Below, piece by piece: positions 57,844-64,000 of a stretch of DNA of 64,000 bases. The notes under the pieces are model-generated. The model was not told the origin of the DNA. It made no database searches and saw nothing but the letters and a program-made list of their open reading frames with translations. Numbering within the stretch: the stretch's first letter is position 1; every line of letters starts with the position of its first letter. The stretch comes from Lathyrus oleraceus (lineage: Eukaryota; Streptophyta; Magnoliopsida; Fabales; Fabaceae): the NCBI RefSeq assembly GCF_024323335.1, contig NC_066583.1, positions 272,746,916 to 272,810,915 on the forward strand, written 5' to 3'. The position numbers were made by a program, and so were the translations under genes.

Positions 57844-58340
57844 ATGGAAGCAACACCAACTTCCTTCGACCATGTTGTTGCCATGCCTTTTCCTGGACGA
57901 GGCCACATCAATTCCATGATGAACCTATGCAAGGTTTTTGTCTCCAACAACAACAACATCCTCGACACCTTTGTCGTCACCGAGGAATGGTTAAGCTTTA
58001 TCTCCTCTGAAATAAAACTCGGCAAGATAAAATTTTGTTCGATCTCCAACGTTGCTTCTTCCGAACTCATTCGTTGCCACGACCACCCTGCCTTCGTGGA
58101 AGCTATCATAACAAAGATGGAGGAACCGTTTGAGGAGATACTCAACCTACTTGACCACCCTCCTTCACTCATTGTGTATGATACGTTGTTGTATTGAGTC
58201 GTTCTTATCGGAAACCGAAGGAATATCCTGGTGGCATCTTTTTGCACAATGTCTGCTTTTTTTTTCTATTTTCTTGTACTAACATCTTTTGGAATAAAAT
58301 GGTCACTACCCTGTGAAACTTTCGGGTAACTATATTCCGA
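57844..58340 (+). pseudogene. UGT87-like glycosyltransferase, 5' fragment
   Basis: The open part (57844-58197, 117 codons) starts MEATPTSFDHVVAMPFPGRG; His21 in PGRGHIN is the catalytic His of plant family-1 UGTs. LVTEEWL-like (VVTEEWLSFISSE) and MEEPFEEIL segments match UGT87A enzymes, which glycosylate small acceptors such as hormones or phenolics. A TGA at 58195 ends the frame, but homology goes on in shifting frames: GNRRNIP just after the stop, then a segment near 58290-58325. The second half with the UDP-sugar-binding PSPG box is absent. A pyrimidine-rich 5' UTR-like stretch (57690-57843) is also captured. A normal UGT has about 450-480 residues. Broken; any transcript could only make a non-catalytic N-terminal stub. 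Confidence 0.85.
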
Positions 58341-58691
58341 AATTTTATATATATAAGCATGACATGCATCAGGAAAAAATTGAACGAGGCTGCTTTCATT
58401 TTATGTTTGCCATTATTTTGAGCACAAGCAATATAATATTATAGTTGCATCTGATTTTTATCTTCTACCCTTTAAACTATGAACATATATTCATATTCCA
58501 TTCTTGTTGTTTTTTATAAAAAAGAAAATTTCTTTGACTTCGACAATTACATAATATACATTGTCTCTTTCTTTTTTTTTCTTCGTAATTTTCCATTGGC
58601 TAATTGTCCAACAACCACACATTATAATTGTCTTCATGCAATGCAATAAAATTGATTTAAAGTCAATAAGAGAAACGAAGGCAGGAAGATA

Positions 58692-59006
58692 AATGTATTT
58701 GCTACATATTAGCTACGATTTTAGCTACCGATTAGCTATGAATTTTTCTGGATCCATGAATAATGTTGACTTTAGCCATGTGGAATACCACGTCAGCATC
58801 TTGCCACACTAGCACTACCATGTGTATGCCCAATCACAAAAAAAAATCCATGTGGCGTGCCACATCAGCTTCAGTTAATGGACGTTGACATGAGAGACCA
58901 AAAGTGTGGAAGAAAAATATTAGGAAGATCATTCTTTGAAAGAAATTTTTTTAGGGACTAAAGTGATAATGATAATATTTATGAAGATCAAAAACTTATT
59001 TAATCC
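58692..59006 (-). repeat. Inverted repeat arm B (right, first unit)
   Basis: Reverse-complement match to arm A and also to arm C at 59081. Contains GTATTTGCTACATATTAGCT and ends AACTTATTTAATCC. Confidence 0.85.
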
Positions 59007-59080
59007 ATAAAAAAAGTATCAATGCATTTGAAAGTTTATAAAGAATGTTATGTTAAAATAATGGAAAGTGTTTCTTACGA

Positions 59081-59525
59081 GGGTTAAATAAGTTTTTGGT
59101 CCTCATAAATATTGTCATTTTCATTTTTAGTTCCTCAAAAAAATTTCTTCAAAGAATGATCCTCATAATATTTTCCGTCCACACTTTTGGTCCCTCTTAT
59201 CAACGTCTGTTAACAGAAGCTGGTGTGGTACGACACATGGAGGTTTTTGTGTGATTGAGCATACACATGGCAATGTCAGCATGGTAATATGCTGATATGG
59301 CATACCAAATGGATAAAGTCAACATTGTTCATGAGTCTAGAAAAATTTGTAGCTAATCGGTAGCTAAAATCATAACTAATTTGTAGCAAATACAATGCAA
59401 GAATTTTGGCTCTATAAATTGGAGTTTGTTGACAGAGGGAAAGCTTCCTAGAACATGGTTGGAATAGTGAGTTTTGAACTTGATTCAAAGCATGACGGGT
59501 GCATGATTTGCAGCTTTGAGGAGCG
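59081..59525 (+). repeat. Inverted repeat arm C (left, second unit)
   Basis: Starts GGGTTAAATAAGTTTTTGGT and ends near CATGATTTGCAGCTTTGAGG. Longer than arms A and B because homology to arm D extends inward past the GTAGCAAATAC motif. Confidence 0.85.
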
Positions 59526-60772
59526 CGTTTTGAAGTTGATGAATTAGTCAAAACTTTTTTAAGAAGCATATGATGCATGGATTCAACAGGGACAAGTTGT
59601 ATGAGTCAAGATAACACACCACCACCACCAATTGCTTCATGTATTCCTTCATTAAAGCAAATTGAAGATGGAAATAAACTATTTCAATGCTATTTCTATT
59701 TAGAAATGATTTTTGTACAACCTTAATTTGGAAAACTTTCTCGAATTTGTTTTAAGTGGTTGACGTAGTTCAAATAGGTGATTAATGGGTATACCAAGTT
59801 TCAAAACACATTAACCACCAAGGTAACGTCATAAACCAAAAATTCAGAATGGTTCACCATAAGTTTCAGATATTCAACTACATATCAATTTTAAGATTGG
59901 TGATTAATCACATCCAAATTTAAATTTGAAGTTTCAAAAATTTTAGAAGTTTGTAGTTCATAGAAAGACATACGGAAGACAATCTCCCAAGGTTCCTGGC
60001 CAAAGTTCCAAAACCACCAAATGATGCATGTGATTGGATACCACTTGTATTTCCAAACTACAAAATAAAGCTTCATTGATTTAAGTATTGATCTTAGATT
60101 ACTTAGATTCACATAACTTTTGAATCTCCAACTTTCTTTAATGTTGAGTTACTGAATATCAAATCATTATTTGTAATTCAAGATGAGGGTTTTTCTGTTA
60201 CATTTTTTGTATGGGAATTGAGTCCTTATTAGAAAGAGTTTATCGTTTAACAACATGAAGGAAGACAAAATCTCTCATCTCATTGCAACTACAAATCTCC
60301 ACTTGTTGTTTTCAAAAGGTAAAGTTTTCAACTTCAAATCATGTATTTTATAATTTTTCAAACAAAATCACATTTGTCAAACATTCACATAGAAACATAC
60401 TAGTCTGCAACATTTATAACAGACAACAAGGTTTTTGTTGGAGGGATAAATCATTAAACACTATACTAAGATGCCTTCACGGTTTGTGTTATAGAATGAT
60501 TGAAAGTGAAATTTGAGGAGTCTTACAATTATAACTTTCAACCATTGAATAACGACCAGATAATAAATATTTTGAGTTAATTTAAAGTTGATTTAATGAA
60601 GTCCCGTAGACTGCATGAATTTGTGTGCCTTAAGTATCAGTGTTGTTATTAGAGATAAAATAGAACAAACATTACAAACTGAAACTTAAAGAGTGATTAT
60701 ATGCTTCTGACTTCAACCATTATGACTTTGGATTCTATGAGCAATTGATAAGGTTTCAAAGCAATATTACAC

Positions 60773-60775
<3 letters not shown>

Positions 60776-60841
<66 letters not shown>
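60776..60841. repeat. (TA)n microsatellite
   Basis: About 66 bp of TA repeat directly inside arm D of the second long-TIR unit. Confidence 0.97.
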
Positions 60842-60844
<3 letters not shown>

Positions 60845-60845
<1 letters not shown>

Positions 60846-61283
60846 CTCACTCTGCTAAGCTGCAAATCGTGTATCCATCATGCTTTGAATCAATTTCAAA
60901 CTCATTCTGCCAACCATGTTCTAGGAAATTTCCCCCTATCAACATACTCTATCTTTTTAGAACTAGAATTCTTGCAATGTATTTGCTACAAATTAGCTAT
61001 GATTTTAGCTACAAATTTTTCTGGGTTCATGAACAATGTTGATTTTAGCCATGTGGTATGCTACGTCAACATATTATCACGCTGACACTCCCATGTATAT
61101 GCCTAGTCACAAAAAAACTTTCACGTGATGTGCTACGTCAGCTTTTGTTAACGGACATTGACAAAAGAAATCAATAGCGTGGGCGAAAATATTTGGAGAA
61201 TCATTCTTTAAAAAAAAATTGAGGAATTAAAAGTGAAAATATCAATATTTATGAGGATTAATAACTTATTTAATCCTTCTAGT
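60845..61283 (-). repeat. Inverted repeat arm D (right, second unit)
   Basis: Reverse-complement match to arm C, from the GCTGCAAATCGTGTATCCAT segment to TAACTTATTTAATCCTT. Contains CCATGTTCTAGGAAATTTCC, matching GGAAAGCTTCCTAGAACATG in arm C. Confidence 0.85.
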
Positions 61284-61299
61284 AAATATAGCAAAAAGA

Positions 61300-61301
<2 letters not shown>

Positions 61302-61361
<60 letters not shown>
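61302..61361. repeat. (TTA)n microsatellite
   Basis: About 20 repeats of the trinucleotide TTA between the second long-TIR unit and the IDN2-like gene. Confidence 0.97.
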
Positions 61362-61362
<1 letters not shown>

Positions 61363-61683
61363 TTGTTATTGTTTAATAACTATTATGTAATGCTATGAAA
61401 GTTTGTAGAAATATTTTTTAGCTTCTTAAATTATAGAAAATGCTAATTAGGATTTTTGCCTATTTAAGGATTTTTGCCAATTTAAGGATTTTATATCTTA
61501 AAATGTCAAAATAACGTTCATCTTGGCTAGAAAAATAAAATAAAAAATAAAATGGTAAGAACAAATGTCGGGTCCAATGGAATTTTGTAACCATGTGTCA
61601 CTATCACGCACTCGCACCACTGGCTCTCCGTTCCGTTCCCCAATCATAAACCCCCAAAATTCACCACCCAATTTTCCATACGC

Positions 61684-61689
61684 CACGTG
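61684..61689. promoter_or_regulatory. G-box in the IDN2-like promoter
   Basis: CACGTG within GCCACGTGGC, a perfect palindromic G-box/ABRE-type core about 550 bp before the ATG and about 120-180 bp before the presumed first exon. bZIP or bHLH binding is inference. Confidence 0.6.
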
Positions 61690-61799
61690 GCATCAGTACG
61701 CATAGTAAATGCATCATCAAAGTGAAGACCACGAAGATGAGGAAGACCGCACCGCATACAAACAGTCCCCTACTGTAGCTTCGAGTGTGTAGTAGTAGT

Positions 61800-61980
61800 C
61801 GCATTCATTAGTATTATAGCTGAACATTTCAGAGATTCCATTGTCAAATCCCTAAAATCAGAACTTCATTATTGAGTTCTTATGATTCCTCTCTCGTAGA
61901 GCATTAGGTCACACTCCGTTTTTCCAGATCCTTCAGTGAGCTTCCGATTTTTCTTCCGGTGAAAATCTCTCCGCATTTTC
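61800..61980 (+). other. Presumed 5' UTR exon of the IDN2-like gene
   Basis: Pyrimidine-rich, relatively GC-rich sequence ending CATTTTCCG before GTAAATTC (possible donor at 61981; GTGAAAATC a little upstream is an alternative). An acceptor TTTGTTTTTCAG ends at 62225, 8 bp before the ATG, so a 5' UTR intron of about 245 bp is likely. Boundaries are approximate. Confidence 0.55.
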
Positions 61981-62233
61981 CGGTAAATTCGTCAATACCA
62001 TTTCTGCATTTCGCTTTTCTCAAGCTCAATATGAAACCTAGTCATTTCCCCTTTTTTTTGTTTATAATTGGGTTTTAGATCAAGCTATGCATGTGAGTTT
62101 AATTGATTTTTAGGTTTGACATAAGATTGTGCTTTTTAGGTTTGATGATTTATTTTTCGGTTGATTACCACATGATTGGCGAAGAATGTGTGTGCTATAA
62201 TGTCCTAACACAATTTGTTTTTCAGGTGCTATA

Positions 62234-64000
62234 ATGTCTCACTCTTCTGAAGAGGATACTGATGTCAGTGATTCTGAAATAGGTGAGTATGAAGAGAAAT
62301 GTTATGAAGAACTGAAAAATGGAAGTCAGAATGTGAAGACCTCGGATGCCAAGTTTACTTGTCCATACTGTCCTAAGAAAAGAAAACGAGATTATTTGTA
62401 TAAGGAGCTTCTGCAACATGCTTCTGGGGTGGGTCAGAGTAGTTCACAAAAGAGAAAGCCAAGAGAAAAGGCTACTCATTTGGCTTTAGTGAAATATTTG
62501 GAAAATGATCTTATGAATGTAGATGCTCCGCCGGAAGTGGTTGATGATAAAAGTGACACTCCTATTGATTCTGATGAGCAGTTTGTGTGGCCTTGGATGG
62601 GGATAATAGTTAATATTCCAACTAGCCGAACACAAGATGGGCGCACTGTTGGGGCGAGTGGTTCCAAGATTAGAGATGAGTATAGAAGTAGGGGTTTCAA
62701 TCCAGTTCGAGTTAATCCTTTATGGAATTTCCGAGGTCACTCTGGAACTGCTCTTGTGGAATTCAATAAAAACTGGCCTGGCTTAGATAATGCACTTGCA
62801 TTTGAAAAAGCATATGCGTTAGAACATCATGGGAAAAAGGATTGGCTTGCTAATACCGGGCAGAAGTCGGGTCTTTATGGATGGGTTGCCAGAGCAAATG
62901 ACTACAATGTGAACAATATCATTGGTGAACATCTGCGAAAGATGGCTGATGTCAAAACCATACCGGAACTTATGGAAGAAGAAGCTCGAAGGCAAGATAA
63001 ACTTGTGTCCAATTTGACCAACATTATTCAAAAAAAGAACAAGGACTTAAATGAGATTGAAGCAAGATGCACCGAGACTACAGAAAAAATGAAGTTTGCC
63101 ATGGCAGAAAAAGATTTACTGATTCAATCTTATAATGAAGGTATCTATATTTATGGAGCCTGAGTTACTTTTCAGTTTCACTAATTTGGATCAGGACTTG
63201 TATGTGTTGTGGTTGTGGGTGTTTAGTTTTTCGTGTTTCTGATTTGCAACTGGTGCTTTGGTTACACACACAACTGCCAATTTGGTGGTTTCTACCAAAG
63301 GTTGAGTCTGAATTTGACAATTAAGGGGGGCAGGGGCCTGACAGGTCCGGAAATAGCCAAATATTGCTAGAATCATTGCAATGATTGCACCATCAAATAT
63401 GGCATTGTTTAATTGATTTCGGACGAATATTATGCTTGAACTTTCTTTTACAATTTTAAGAATTGATTATTAATTTAAAATTTCGTGATCTTTGAATTTA
63501 GAGATAAAAAAAATACAGGCAAGTGCTAAGGATCACTTCCAAAGGATTTTTAATGATCATGAAAAGCTTAAATTGCAACTGGAGTCTCAGAAAAGTGAGC
63601 TTGAATCGCGGAGAATTGCTTTGGAAAAACGGGAAGCACATAATGAAAGTGAAAGAAAAAAGTTGGCAGAGGATATTGAGGAGGTATAGTGATTTTATTT
63701 TGCTCCATCCCCTATGATTGGGATTCCTGAAAATTTTATATTGATGAAACAACTTTTTTTGTTTATGGTATTGATTACTATTCATATGTTTTTTTTTTGA
63801 CAAATTATTGTCCACTTGATTGATACTTAGGTGTGTTAGTGCTTTCAATGAAGGATTTATCAACCAAGGTTAATCAATATCCACTTTGCTTATCATGTTT
63901 AAAGATCATGGAATTATTGGTTGGGAATTTATTTTCAGTTGAATCTTTGGATAATTAATTCCAAAAATACTGGCAATATGATAAAACTGATTTTTGTTCG
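62234..64000 (+). CDS. IDN2: IDN2-type XS/XH-domain protein (RdDM factor), 5' part
   Basis: The first coding exon, 62234-63140, is followed by exon 63502-63683 (GT-AG borders; Glu codon split across the junction), and the gene runs off the right edge. Residues 1-25 are acidic. A zf-XS finger has Cys43, Cys46 and His62 (CPYCPKKRKRDYLYKELLQH). The XS domain at about 117-225 (WPWMGIIVNIP, GASGSKIRDEYRSRGFNP, GHSGTALVEFNK, YGWVARANDYN) binds double-stranded RNA with 5' overhangs in known members. A coiled coil starts near 245 and goes on in the next exon (FNDHEKLKLQLESQ). The C-terminal XH domain is outside the window. The XS sequence fits IDN2 better than the FDM1 branch. IDN2 acts in the nucleus with FDM1-like partners in RNA-directed DNA methylation. 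No defect seen; the ATG at 62234 lies just after the UTR intron and matches the family start. Confidence 0.9.

Larger units (their letters stand above)
57368..59006. mobile_element. Long-TIR element with captured gene fragment (candidate Pack-MULE)
   Basis: Two copies of a repeat of about 315 bp face each other: 57368-57680 (GTTAAATAAATTTTTATCC inward) and 58692-59006 (reverse orientation, ending AACTTATTTAATCC). Between them lies about 1 kb holding the 5' UTR and first part of a UGT gene. Long terminal inverted repeats around a host gene fragment are the defining layout of Pack-MULEs. Flanks ATAAAAAGA and ATAAAAAAA match at 8 of 9 bases, fitting the 9-bp duplication of Mutator-like elements, but the sequence is A-rich so this is weak. 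No transposase is present. Confidence 0.6.
59081..61283. mobile_element. Second long-TIR element, no recognised cargo
   Basis: Arms 59081-59525 and about 60845-61283 are inverted copies of about 440 bp, sharing outer GGGTTAAATAAGTTTTTGGT-type ends and inner segments up to CGATTTGCAGCTT. The interior (59526-60775) is AT-rich and shows no known protein domain on either strand. Flanking 9-mers TTCTTACGA and TTCTAGTAA match at only 5 positions, so the target duplication is unproven. It lies 75 bp from the first unit and belongs to the same repeat family. Confidence 0.6.

Noticed and set aside
62222..63031. Minus-strand ORFs opposite the IDN2-like exon
   Set aside because: Antisense shadows of a well-supported coding exon.
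62234..63140. First idea that the right-edge gene is SGS3
   Set aside because: SGS3 shares the XS domain, but here a zf-XS finger precedes XS near the N-terminus and the flanking sequence follows IDN2, so the IDN2 family fits better.

Overview
The window is repeat-rich plant nuclear DNA. Ogre-type Ty3/gypsy elements with a tRNA-Arg-like primer site, sireviruses with an envelope-like ORF, intron-containing genes and overall AT richness point to a legume, most probably of the Fabeae (pea, vetch, lentil, Lathyrus). The species call is inference from element families; no marker gene fixes it. About 47 kb of the left part is a stack of nested LTR retrotransposons. Two ordinary genes lie in the right third: an RLCK-VII (PBL/APK1-like) protein kinase (47.9-50.0 kb, complete) and the 5' part of an IDN2-type RNA-directed DNA methylation factor (61.8 kb to the right edge).

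Layout. 1-4191 is part of the LTR of one Ogre-like element (Ogre-B, minus strand), inserted in the left LTR of a second one. 4192-40197 is Ogre-A (minus strand): left LTR remnant 4192-6908, 3' untranslated region with degenerate tandem repeats 6909-9837, decayed coding region 9838-27075 (INT, RNase H, RT, intron, protease, gag, ORF1), primer site 27801-27816, right LTR 27826-40197. Ogre-A is itself split twice. A very young Tekay-type chromovirus (18189-26629, plus strand, TSD CTACC) sits in ORF1, and a sirevirus deletion derivative (28624-36215, plus strand, TSD GAGCA) sits in the right LTR. Ogre-A inserted into an older plus-strand Ty1/copia element (40198-41466 and 46057-47370), which was also hit by a minus-strand copia element (41552-46056) and a small hAT-like MITE (46091-46527).

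Right third. After the kinase gene comes a stretch with little recognisable content, a 3.9-kb solo Ogre-like LTR (51597-55522) inside what may be a CACTA-type element, AT-rich DNA, and then two adjacent units bounded by long inverted repeats. The first (57368-59006) holds a broken 5' fragment of a UGT87-like glycosyltransferase gene and looks like a Pack-MULE. The second (59081-61283) holds no recognised gene. The IDN2-like gene begins just beyond.

How the parts relate. By-eye LTR comparison gives an order that agrees with the nesting: Ogre-A LTRs differ at several percent, sirevirus LTRs at about 1.5 percent, Tekay LTRs at about 0.1 percent. Both young elements are broken or non-autonomous: the Tekay copy has two in-frame TAG codons, and the sirevirus has lost integrase, RT and RNase H while keeping a 1098-codon ORF that joins its protease region to the envelope-like region. 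All counts here were made by eye.
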